DNA of 64,000 nucleotides from assembly GCA_000507305.1 (NCBI GenBank), contig DF239044.1, forward strand, positions 112,001 to 176,000, read 5' to 3'. The translations under genes were made by a program, and so were the position numbers. Below, piece by piece: positions 1-9,308 of this stretch. This stretch comes from Breviolum minutum Mf 1.05b.01 (taxonomy: Eukaryota; Sar; Dinophyceae; Suessiales; Symbiodiniaceae). Every line of letters begins with the position of its first letter. Positions within the stretch are counted from its first letter, which is position 1. The notes under the pieces were generated by a model that worked only from the letters and a program-made list of their open reading frames with translations, ran no database searches and had not been told where the DNA came from.

Positions 1-2257
1 GCCTCCTAAAAAGATCCTGAAACCAAACCTTCATCTTTTGATTTTCTACAATCAAATACCTCTCTGTATTTTACATAATTGTCATATCGTCTATATTTAG
101 ATCATGCTGTTGTTCATTGCTTAATTTTGCTTGGCAATTTCCCATCCCACTTTGCGGGGTATTTTGGAGCTATCCTTCTAGGTGTCCCGAACCCACTGTG
201 ACGTGTCAAATGTGATTTCAAAGCTGCTAAAAGCTCTGGTCTCAACGCTTCACCAACCTCGAAGATGTTGAAAAACGTGACCCCTTCGGCTTTCCGGGAA
301 TAACAGTGTGGGGGTTGTAGTGAAGGGGAATAACGGATTTATACCAAGAAAATACATAGGATACTAAACAATCTAGTCTAATCACCAAATCAACTGTTGA
401 TTGCATGTTTGTTGGCGGAAAGACCCGTATTGAAACCAAAATCATGTTTCCAAACAATCCTAATCAACGAAAATCAGTGCATCTTTTCGGGGCTGTGCGG
501 TTGAACCAAACTCCTTGGAAGTTTGGGGGATTTGGAGGTGAGGAAATCATCGTTTTAAATGCAACTGCGAGCGAAATTAGAAGTCTTAAATTGAAGAAAA
601 ATATCATCCGAGAAACACTGATTTCATACACCTTCATGATATGTCAGGTATATATCTATAAGATGTAAATATTTGATTTAAATGACTAAACATGAATACA
701 ACTTCTGAAGCACTATTCCACTACAACGTCTCTCTTCCAATATGATTTTGTTTCCTTTTCACCTGCGATCTTCACCTCCATCATCGGACCTCCATCGTGA
801 CACTGGCCGTTGCTGGTACCGCTTGAATCACCTCCGGCACCGTGGTCGTAGCTGCCGCGATGGCAGCAGAGGCCGCAGCCATAGCGGAAAAATGAGACCT
901 TGGGATTGACGGCAACAAAAACGGGAGGCTTAAATGATGTTTGTGCAAATATAAATATACTAAATGTTTTAATTGAATTGATAGAGGTATACATTGACAT
1001 GATATTGTGATAGAAATGAGGATTTGACATGTCATTTACATGGTAGAATTAAGAAATATCAAATATTACATGTGTGTGTTCCATGTAAAATGAATATGAG
1101 TGCGTTATGAATATCATTCAATATCTAATGACAACGTCTGAATAACAAGCTCCGGAGGTGCGGGATTTCTTACGGGAGAAATCATTTGGATTTTTTGAAT
1201 CGAAACAAGATAAAACCAGTGCTTATACTAATACATCCACCCCTGGAGGTGTTGTCACTGATAGATCGATCGGCAAGCAGAAATGACAGAAATGCAAGCA
1301 AAACATAAGGCTTTGCATTTCAGTTTCATCATGGTTGAAACCAAATGGATGCATGTTTGTTTGACATGTCCATAATCAGCAAATGCGTTGAACATGACAA
1401 CATGCTGTCGGTAAACGCCCAAAACTTCATGACATACGGCCATATCGTGCCTTTACAACCTTTCCTTCTGTATGTGTACCCTGAAATCATCTGCTCTGAA
1501 TGATATTTACAAATGGAATCATTTATTTTCAAGCTGTCTTGTTGTAGGAAACTGCCGGGTGCCATCTCACCAGTATGGATTTCAGCATGCATACTATGCA
1601 TGTTCATCCAAAACAAAGAGCCACGTTTGCCGAACATGGTCGCACTGCTTATTTTTTCTTAAGGATGAGCATCATCCCCTTTGAAACAATATCCAAACAA
1701 GGAGCCCGGGAAATAAACCCCCACGGAGCCCGACAAAAGGGAATATACTGAATATACCCAATAAATACCCACTATATAAGGTGTAGATATGGGGTTGATT
1801 ATTAAGGGTAACATCCCAAGGGTACCATTTTCCCTATGAGCTAAGGTTCAACCTCACCGCTTTTTGTACCCAAGTTGCAAAGCAGGCAGAGTTGGATTCG
1901 AAATCAGCCGCACATGTGGTTGTGACTTTCCATCAAGTTGAACCTGAAGCATTAGACAAAGCAAGACTTTGTAAAAGCGAATGAGAAACCGCAAGTCATC
2001 AACCCATGTTGAATTGGTAGTTCAGATGCAACGTTTGTTTTTTTTTTGATTCTTCTATCCAAGGATTACAAGGGATTCCTCGTAGGAAGATCCTGGGAGT
2101 ACTGAACCAATCCTTAAGGGAAACCATCAAAAAACATTTAAATTGCTAAATAAAAACGATTGAACCAAAGGAACCTGAATGAAAATGATGTCTAATATCG
2201 TATTGTCGACTCATACGACATGTCATGACTATCATTATATATGATATATTGCATATA
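1..2257. other. No gene recognised
   Basis: AT-leaning sequence without a convincing coding frame. A short GC-richer island at about 780-900 is open in two minus frames but has no recognisable motif or clear splice signals. A poly-T run lies near 2039-2048. Confidence 0.5.
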
Positions 2258-2452
2258 TCTCTTTGCTTTTGCAATGATTCGCAAAGCACTGATTTCAAGC
2301 GCAAGTTGTACAACTATGGCCTCGAACAAATGGTTGCGATCAAGCAGGACCTGTGCCCAGTCAGCGAAAAGCAGACCACAAATCTGGTGCGTCATGCCAT
2401 CTTTCAGCTCGGGTACGAGAACACAGGCATAGGAAGTGCTATGCACAACCAA
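2258..2452 (-). CDS. Candidate exon, unknown protein
   Basis: A minus-strand open frame of about 60 residues whose composition is protein-like, including the stretches DGMTHQICGLLFADWAQ and LFEAIVVQLALEISALRI. A possible acceptor is the CCCGAG ending at 2408, and GTCCTG after the WAQ codons is a possible donor, so the true exon may be shorter. It is not recognised. It lies 3' of another candidate exon (2894-2968) on the same strand, and a further short open stretch after TTTCAG (start 2529) may belong to the same gene. Confidence 0.33.
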
Positions 2453-2893
2453 GTCTTCACGTATTTCTATTCAGATTCTCTTTCCTGATTCAACAGCTAT
2501 GGCAGCTATGACCTCAACATATCCTTTTTCTGAAATTTCAGAACACAGAAGTGTAACACAAGCAAAGAGAGTACACATGTCGCATCATTCCGCCATGGGG
2601 AACCACCACACATACAACTTGAATCCAATGTAGCTAGCTACTCAAAGTTGGTAACATTTCCCGGGATCTCAGCCATTCAGTCCAGTACATCCATGCAACA
2701 CTTTCCCTGGCAGTGCCAACCCCAAAAAGCTAATGCTATAAATACATTCCAATGCACCAACCTGTTTGTAATGTTAAAATATATAACATATGTACTGTAG
2801 ATATATATATATATGTATTTATAAATATCATTGCTCCACAATTCTCAGTACTTTCCACCACCTTTCACCAGGCATTTCTCCACCAGTGACCAC

Positions 2894-2968
2894 CTGTTTC
2901 ATCTTGGTGCTCTTTCCAATGGCACGAATCTGCTGCAGGGCAGCCCATTCCGCTTGCACCAGCGGCGA
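2894..2968 (-). CDS. Candidate 75-nt exon, unknown protein
   Basis: Bounded by an acceptor (TGGCTCAG, ending at 2969) and a donor (CAG/GTGGTC, GT at 2893-2892). Phase 0 at both ends gives 25 codons, starting SPLVQAEWAALQQIRAIGKS. The reading is helical and charged, as in a real protein, but no family is recognised. It probably belongs to one minus-strand gene with the open stretches at 2.3-2.5 kb. Confidence 0.42.
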
Positions 2969-3192
2969 CTGAGCCACCTAGCTGTTATTGAAAAATTCTA
3001 TCCATTCATTGATAAAGTTTTTGTTTTGTGTATCCATTCTTTATGATTCATGACACAACAACTATTAATGCAAATTATTATCGAATATATACGTACGTAT
3101 GTATATATATTAATATATACAAAATGTACTACAAAATGTATATATACATACATATACATTACGTATACCGTATATGTATAAATGAATGTCAG

Positions 3193-3360
3193 CTACGATT
3201 TCTGAAGAGGGACTTCTGAATCCTTGCTGAAGGCAAGGTAAAATAACATATCCCAGGCACCTTGTTCAGTGATATCAGGCCTTTTCCCGCAAGGAATGAA
3301 CACACTGCACGACAGAAACCGGCGAACCTCAAAACGCCGCGATGACCGGCCAACGAGCAT
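3193..3360 (-). CDS. Candidate first exon or 55-aa ORF
   Basis: Minus-strand ORF from ATG at 3360 to TAG at 3193, too short for a 60-residue cut-off. It begins MLVGRSSRRFEVRRFLSC and sits in a GC-richer patch. A possible donor (GAACAAG/GTGCCT, near 3258) would make it the first exon of the minus-strand gene that continues at 2968. No domain is recognised. It lies just beyond the 3' end of retroelement 1, so it could also be a remnant of that element. Confidence 0.3.
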   Translation of the reverse strand: MLVGRSSRRFEVRRFLSCSVFIPCGKRPDITEQGAWDMLFYLAFSKDSEVPLQKS

Positions 3361-3684
3361 CAGTGGTATAGGATGGTAGAGATATATATATGACGGTCCA
3401 GTTCAATGCAGAATCTCGAGAACGCTCCCACACTTTTTTCATGCAAGCATCGGGGTGTTACGAGCGGTTTCTGTGTGCTGCGTTTCGGAGCCATTGGCCT
3501 GGAAATGTGTAGTGGCGTCTCTGAGGTAAAGTTCGACACAAAGCATGCGACAAATGCACTCAGGATGCCAGCAAAATCTGGTGAGATCACACAAAATCCA
3601 AAGCCACCAATAGGTGAGTGGAAGGGGTGGAGGTGGATAGAACAATTGGAAAAAATTGTTGTCCAGCCCCGAAAGGGCGATGGA

Positions 3685-4311
3685 TTAGGCCTGAACCTGA
3701 CCCCGTCGTGAATGCAGCAAAGTCAAAATCACTCCAAATCCTGCTGAGAAAAGATGCGACACCCAGTTTCCTGGTGTCTGAACCCCTTCAGGCACTTCTG
3801 CTGTGAAAGGTAAAGCCTCCTTTACCATGAAGTCTAGCTGATAGGAAATTTCATCCATAACATTTTCCAGCACAATTGACCAAAAGATGAACACTCTGCG
3901 TAAGAAGAGGCGAACACCTGTGCCTAACATCTTGGCCAAAGTAGCCGAAACAGCTGGCTTCAATAACAGCACAAATGTGATCAGCAGTAAAATGAATATC
4001 CAGCGCCGAAGTGAGAGCCACTTGTCAAGGCCCAAATTTCCACACAAGCCCAAAAACCAGTCAAACCAACTGTCTGTTCCAGTTTTTTCACTTTTTGCCA
4101 ACACCATAGGGGCGCACGGCTGGGGTTCATTTTCTGGACACATCTCCGACAGCAGCACATAAGCACGTGCATATTTTTGGAATGCTGGGTCACCCGTATA
4201 CCTCTTGGCAGCTTTTTTCAACCTATCCTCCGGGATTGCATCATAGGTCGAGCCCCGCAAAGGGCCGGCCACGATCTCTGTCTTTCCATGCTTGTTCACC
4301 AAGCTTTGCAT
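3685..4311 (-). CDS. Retroelement 1 ORF with membrane segments (208 aa)
   Basis: Starts at ATG 4311 and overlaps the end of the recombinase frame by about 70 nt in another frame. Residues 1-100 are polar, with charged and cysteine-containing stretches. Residues about 104-118 (IFILLLITFVLLL) form a strong transmembrane segment. Weaker hydrophobic stretches lie at about 135-148 and 186-199. No family is recognised. It could be an independent membrane protein of the element, or the C-terminal part of the recombinase protein moved out of frame by a mutation, because the recombinase frame ends abruptly just inside it. Element 2 also has a membrane ORF, but a smaller and unrelated-looking one at its 5' end. 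Confidence 0.6.
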   Translation of the reverse strand: MQSLVNKHGKTEIVAGPLRGSTYDAIPEDRLKKAAKRYTGDPAFQKYARAYVLLSEMCPENEPQPCAPMVLAKSEKTGTDSWFDWFLGLCGNLGLDKWLSLRRWIFILLLITFVLLLKPAVSATLAKMLGTGVRLFLRRVFIFWSIVLENVMDEISYQLDFMVKEALPFTAEVPEGVQTPGNWVSHLFSAGFGVILTLLHSRRGQVQA

Positions 4312-5384
4312 ATTTGCTACACCAAGCCACTATAGCTGAACCCTCTTGTCTCAAATGCTTGGGCAAACGTTCTACGAGATGACGACAACGTTCACAAACC
4401 AACAGGTCCAGGCATTGTGAACCCACTTTCTTAAGTTTAGCTATGGTGACAGGTGATAGCCTATTTAGGATCTGGGCTGACATAGCCTGTTGTATGTAGT
4501 GTTCCAACGACTTTTCCACCGTCCACCTCCCCATGAACCTCAATTGGGATATAGGGATTCCTTGTGCATAATAAAGGGTCTCCTGGGCGCAAACTACCAG
4601 GAGTCAGCCTAAGTGATTCCAATTTCAACTCGACAATAATCTGCTTGAACAGAACCTTGAAGCGATGAGGCTTGAGATCCCACAACAAATCATCACTATC
4701 CGTAATGAGCAAGTGTCTCAAATGCATTATCACGTTGGGATGCTTCACCATTACAAACTGCTCTGCTCCAAAATGCCGCCTGTTTTTTGGTGCCACAATT
4801 CTGACCGCTCCATGTGTCTGTCCCAGTGAGAAGTCACCAGGCATCGCAAAGTCTGAATGCCGTAATCGCATCAGTTCACCAGGCCTCAACATGCAAAGCA
4901 AACCTAGTTCAAGAAGTATTGCAAAAGTCAACCAACACCTTCTGGTCATGGTATCATTAGTTGCATAACCATGCGCACGAGCAAGGCCGGTCATCACACA
5001 CCATAGTGGGATGGGTAGTGGTGGTCGTAATCTCGACACCCTCTTTTCCTCCCAAACTCTAAGATTCTCCCAAGCCGTTGAAATGTGGCCACGAAGTCTT
5101 GGGACCAAGTGCTGACATCCAAGTAACGCGTGCTTTATCTTTGATAGACTGGAGCCCGATGAAGACTCATGCCTTGAAATGACATATGTACCCAAGATTT
5201 TGTCCACCACTCTCGGCTTAGATCTCAAAACAGCTGAAAGGCTTAGGTCAAGTTTCTCACCACAAAAGGTCTGCAGGTCTTGCAATCCATCTATCAATCT
5301 AGAACGATATGCCGGTGAAAATCTGGTGAATCTAAACGCAGCTTGCGAGTACTCCTGATACTTTCCCATGGCACAAGGCGCCAA
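4241..5384 (-). pseudogene. Tyrosine recombinase of retroelement 1, frameshifted
   Basis: The first part (4461-5384, ATG at 5369) holds the catalytic arginine in MLRPGELMRLRHSDF at about 4868-4890. The second part (4241-4600) holds the GRW block and the nucleophile tyrosine in SLEHYIQQAM (about 4481-4505). The two parts are in different frames. The switch falls at about 4580-4583, just after LTPGSLRPG, where the expected GGAT box is broken. The histidine expected before the second arginine is absent (LTPGSLR). In a DIRS element this enzyme inserts a circular DNA copy into the genome. The frameshift makes this copy non-functional unless it is a sequencing or assembly error. Confidence 0.8.
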
Positions 5385-5491
5385 AACATGGACTATGCAA
5401 CTACTCCTACTGCAAATGTATCATGCAAAACTGAGAAGGAGTATTATCTTGCAAAGATGACGAATTACTTGCCACAAAAAACAACTGAAAC

Positions 5492-5557
5492 GGGTCCGCG
5501 CGCGCGCGCCGTTTTATACTTGAAAATAGGCCGAAAACGGCGCGCGCGCGCGGACCC
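5492..5557. repeat. Perfect 24-bp inverted repeat with CG core
   Basis: The left arm is 5492-5515 and the right arm 5534-5557, exact reverse complements, separated by an 18-nt AT-rich loop. Each arm contains an alternating CG run (GCGCGCGCGCG) flanked by GGGTCC and TTTT. It lies between the stop of the methyltransferase frame (5589) and the recombinase start (5369/5384) of retroelement 1. It could be a nested MITE-like insertion, or an RNA hairpin or Z-DNA-forming element used by the transposon. Confidence 0.95.
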
Positions 5558-5588
5558 AAATTGATCCCAGTGCTGAAGTCTCCTAACC

Positions 5589-6449
5589 TCAATGTCTTTT
5601 GCTATTAAAAAGGTCATTGGCAATGTTTGCGTATGTATCACACAACTTCCTAGGATAATGGCCAGCCAGCTCTGACCTTCGCTTCCATCCTACCTTTGTC
5701 TTGATCCCACCGATTGCATGGACATGCTGACAACTGCAACTGCATTTTTTCTCTAGCTTTTCCAATCCCTTGAAATTGCCCGCAAATGAAGTGGCTTTTT
5801 TGCATGGCCCATACAAACTTGAAGAACCCCTTAAACGCAAACCATATGCACATTGGTCCAGATTCACCTTTATCTTATTTTCCCCTAAGTATTTGGTCCT
5901 GAGTCCAGGCATTTCCCAAGCGTATGATGTGAGGGGATTTTCTAGGGACCAAAAATTTCCAGCTTCTTCCAAGATACCAATGAGGATAATAGTCCTTTCT
6001 AGAAGCAAGTTTCCAACTCTTTCCCTTTCTAGTGAACCATCCCCTTGAGGCAAGTGTTTCCTACGCGTGCCCCCATTGGAGTGTTGGATTATTGAAAACG
6101 AACAGCAAGGAAGACCAAAATGCCATAGCTGGCGGGGTTTCCTGGCATCAATCTTTAGCTGCTCAAAAATTTCATCATCCAAAATATCTTGGGGTCTTTT
6201 ACCATACTTGAAATCTACTGGCTCCAGAACAACTACCCCTAAACACTTTTTCATGGCCTTAGACATTCCTGCTTTACCGGCAAAAATCTCTTTAAATGAC
6301 CAAACACTTTTCGCTTCGACCGGCTGTGGTGTCTGACACGCAGGTGCTGCGCAGGGAGGGCTAGCATTAAGTGCCTCAAGACTTTCTGTGCCAAGTCTCT
6401 GCGCCTCCTGTTCGAAAAAGGATTGCATCGGTCGGGAACACGGCTGCAT
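5589..6449 (-). CDS. C5-cytosine methyltransferase-like domain, retroelement 1
   Basis: In the same frame as the upstream RT-RNase H once the duplicated segment is allowed for, so probably part of one polyprotein. Motif I reads EIFAGKAGMSKAM (about 6262-6299). Motif IV has the catalytic cysteine in FGLPCCSFS (about 6100-6122), and motif VI reads LENPLTSYAW (5930-5950). A CAYG block follows, as in phage-type cytosine methylases. Near the end is a cysteine/histidine cluster (CSCSCQHVH) that could bind metal. These motifs fit SAM-dependent transfer of a methyl group to cytosine C5. No target-recognition domain of a DNMT1/3 type is seen. Confidence 0.78.
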   Translation of the reverse strand: MQPCSRPMQSFFEQEAQRLGTESLEALNASPPCAAPACQTPQPVEAKSVWSFKEIFAGKAGMSKAMKKCLGVVVLEPVDFKYGKRPQDILDDEIFEQLKIDARKPRQLWHFGLPCCSFSIIQHSNGGTRRKHLPQGDGSLERERVGNLLLERTIILIGILEEAGNFWSLENPLTSYAWEMPGLRTKYLGENKIKVNLDQCAYGLRLRGSSSLYGPCKKATSFAGNFKGLEKLEKKCSCSCQHVHAIGGIKTKVGWKRRSELAGHYPRKLCDTYANIANDLFNSKRH

Positions 6450-7300
6450 GGCTTGAAGTATAACGTCTTGTTCTAGTAAGGATGTTCACACAGCTGCTTC
6501 CGTCAGAGAATCCGGAATGGGTCTACCCCGTGAAGGGTAGTCTGCGGGATTGCTATGTGTATCCACCCATAAATTCGTTACACTTAGGTCACCCCCCAAT
6601 GTCCAAGCCATGCATGCCCTAAGCCGATGATTTAGCTGTCGTGACGAACTTCTGCCCTTAGCATACGCCCCAACAACCACCCTTGAGTCACAAAGGTTTA
6701 TGATGCGACATCCGCCTCTGCCACTTGAGACACGATCACAAATATCTTCCTTCAACATTTCCAACTCTAGGAGGTTTATGTGTTCTTTTCGGCGAAAGGT
6801 ACGGGCCTGTGTTGTGACCCATGAATGTTGNAAGCACTAAGTGCCTCAAGACTTTCTGTGCCAAGTCTCTGCGCCTCCTGTTCGAAAAAGGATTGCATCG
6901 GTCGAGAACACGGCTGCATGGCTTGAAGTATAACGTCTTGCTCTAGTAAGGATGTTGACACAGCTGCTTCCGTCAGAGAATCAGGAATGGGTCTACCCCG
7001 TGAAGGGTAGTCTGCGGGATTGCTATGTGTATCCACCCATAAATTCGTTACACTTAGGTCACCCCCCAATGTCCAAGCCATGCATGCCCTAACTAAGCCG
7101 ATGATTTAGCTGTCGTGACGAACTTCTGCCCTTAGCATACGCCCCAACAACCACCCTTGAGTCACAAAGGTTTATGATGCGACATCCCCCTCTGCCACTT
7201 GAGACACGATCACAAATCTCTTCCTTCAACATTTCCAACTCTAGGAGGTTTATGTGTTCTTTTCGGCGAAAGGTACGGGCCTGTGTTGTGACCCATGAAT
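6363..7300. repeat. Near-identical ~470-bp direct duplication around an N
   Basis: Bases about 6363-6830 and 6832-7300 are the same stretch of the RNase H/connector region, differing by about eight substitutions and a 4-bp insertion near 7091 in the second copy. They are joined by a single N at 6831. The 4-bp insertion puts the second copy out of frame: it ends at 7089, just before the conserved NPADYPSR block. The first copy stays open (6486-6764) through that block. This looks like two alleles or paralogues joined by the assembler rather than a biological tandem repeat. Confidence 0.85.
6831..6831. other. Single-N assembly join
   Basis: An isolated N between two copies of the same sequence, marking an artificial or unresolved junction inside retroelement 1. 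Confidence 0.9.
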
Positions 7301-9308
7301 TTTGCATCAAAGTATCGGTCAACGCGGCTGGTGCCTGCTGCATGTCAGTGGGTGGTGGCAGTGCATTCTTTTCCCAATCAAGACGACAATATTCCCCCTT
7401 CTTTTCCCCAAAACGATAGAGAGACTTGGCAAATGCACGACTGGTTAATGTCGCTGCACGACCGCCACCCGTGGACGAAGCATCCGTTGCTGCAATCTGT
7501 GTTGAGACTGGCCACCGGGCATTACTCTGAGCTAGAGGCAATAAAAGACTAGCACACAACAGTTCATCTCTTATATGCTGGGGAATTCGAACCACCTGGG
7601 TGTCACCCAACCTTTCAATAAAAAGGTAGACATGATGGAATATGCTCATACATTCTCTCCTATGCATGAAGGGATGGATAAAAAGCCCTATCACTTTTTG
7701 CAGAGACTTTTTTGAAGCAAAACCATTATCCAAAAGTGCACACACCAATGACTCGATTTGCCGTAACTTGTCACACGGCGCCCCAACTCTCCCACTGTTT
7801 GAGTCAACTGCCGTCCCCCAAGCCTTGAAGTTATATTCTTTATCAAAAGACTTTTTCATGGATCTGGGAAGCCCTAGCTCATCATATTTTGCCCTAGCTT
7901 TATGCGTGATTGTCTCATCCTCCAAGATACCCCTGCTTCTAAATTTTTTCTTTTCCAGGACTTGAAAACACAGATGATCGTCAATGTACAGCCCCTCTAA
8001 AGTTCTTGATGCGGGGAATAATTCTCCATGGGTTAATGTCTGCAAATCATCTAAACAGCCTTCCTCTTTCAAGATGGCCTCATGAGTTGCCTGAGCAATG
8101 TCAACACCGTTGGTATCACCCATGCACAATACTTTAAAAGCTGGTAAGTATAACTCACGTGGCTTCAGTCCCAACTCCGGCAACAAATCACCACGAAAGG
8201 GGCGACCAAAACAGTTCCTAGGCTGCCATGCTTCTAAGTGCTTGATGAGGTAAAAGTAATTCGAAAGATCATCACCACTAGCCCTTATACTTTCATTATG
8301 TTCCAGTATCAACTGACAAAGTAAAGGACCACTTGGGAGTTGGCACCAATTCAAACGCTTTTCCCTAACATTGGCTGGCCGCCTATCATTTATCAATCTA
8401 TCCGAGTGGGGTTTATGGGGCACGCAAAACAAACCGCCTTTGATTAGTTTACGACCCTCTTTTAACACATCAGATTTTTTGAGAAATGCTATCATGTTGG
8501 CCTGATGCAATCTCCGCAAGACTGCAGGCCAATGCTCATCACTCACTTTATGGCAGGCCGGAAAGTCCTCACTGACCCTGCATTCCTCTGGTATTTCTGA
8601 AGGCATGGACAAAAACTCATGCAGACGATGTCCCTTCAGATGTTTTGCAGGATCAAGGATTCCGGCTGTTTTGGGATCTGGTAACGAAATGCGATCTGGA
8701 TTGACCTCCATAGCACTACAACACATCTCATCAATTGAAACACCAGGATCATACTTGCATGCCTTAATTCTTGAGATAAACTGTTCTAATTTGGTCGATC
8801 CACAACCCAAGGTCCCCCTAGGGTGGGAACAGTATTGTACTAATTTTGCAAACATTGTCCTAGCATATTCTTCATGTTGGCTCGTCCACTTACTCTGCAT
8901 AGCCGCGTTCACAGCTTCCCTGGTTGCCCCTCTTGAACATGGAGAACCAAAATGCAAAAAGTTTAACAAAGCCCATGTTAAATGCATCCATTCAAACGCC
9001 TCTTCAAAAGGAACAGTTGAACGACCTCGCCTATGCCTTCCCGGTGGGACAACCCATGGAAGAACTGACGGGAACAATGCGGAATTGACACCAGTTGATT
9101 CACTGGGTGTTCTACCCCGTGTCTCATCCTGAGACCTCATAAGAGTCCGATAAAATCGAGAAAAGGACCCATGTTGTGAATGAATTAAGGAAAACAAACC
9201 ACCCATCCTCTTCTGACGAGTGGATCTTGGCTCACGTTTCGGTGAAGCATTCCTCACCCTTCCAGATTTTCTGCCTCGGCCTTCTTCTTCTTTCCTTTTC
9301 CCTTTCCC
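7089..9308 (-). CDS. Reverse transcriptase-RNase H (pol), retroelement 1
   Basis: Coding by similarity begins just after the -1 shift site at 9296-9308, although the frame stays open up to 10394 behind the gag gene. RT motif A is DLSNYFYLIK (about 8240-8270). Motif B is LCMGDTNGVD. The catalytic box is LYIDDHLCF (7973-7993). RNase H residues follow: the Asp of AATDASSTGGG (about 7480), the Glu of LLELEMLKEE and the Asp of NLCDSRVVVGAYA. The last block, NPADYPSRG, lies past the 4-bp insertion that ends this frame at 7089. Together they copy element RNA into DNA and remove the RNA strand. Gag and pol frames overlap, as expected for a frameshifted gag-pol. Confidence 0.85.
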   Translation of the reverse strand, partial: GKGKRKEEEGRGRKSGRVRNASPKREPRSTRQKRMGGLFSLIHSQHGSFSRFYRTLMRSQDETRGRTPSESTGVNSALFPSVLPWVVPPGRHRRGRSTVPFEEAFEWMHLTWALLNFLHFGSPCSRGATREAVNAAMQSKWTSQHEEYARTMFAKLVQYCSHPRGTLGCGSTKLEQFISRIKACKYDPGVSIDEMCCSAMEVNPDRISLPDPKTAGILDPAKHLKGHRLHEFLSMPSEIPEECRVSEDFPACHKVSDEHWPAVLRRLHQANMIAFLKKSDVLKEGRKLIKGGLFCVPHKPHSDRLINDRRPANVREKRLNWCQLPSGPLLCQLILEHNESIRASGDDLSNYFYLIKHLEAWQPRNCFGRPFRGDLLPELGLKPRELYLPAFKVLCMGDTNGVDIAQATHEAILKEEGCLDDLQTLTHGELFPASRTLEGLYIDDHLCFQVLEKKKFRSRGILEDETITHKARAKYDELGLPRSMKKSFDKEYNFKAWGTAVDSNSGRVGAPCDKLRQIESLVCALLDNGFASKKSLQKVIGLFIHPFMHRRECMSIFHHVYLFIERLGDTQVVRIPQHIRDELLCASLLLPLAQSNARWPVSTQIAATDASSTGGGRAATLTSRAFAKSLYRFGEKKGEYCRLDWEKNALPPPTDMQQAPAALTDTLMQNSWVTTQARTFRRKEHINLLELEMLKEEICDRVSSGRGGCRIINLCDSRVVVGAYAKGRSSSRQLNHRLS

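Noticed and set aside
8605..9132. 175-aa plus-strand ORF
   Set aside because: Antisense to the connector region of retroelement 1 pol, which has clear RT motifs on the minus strand.
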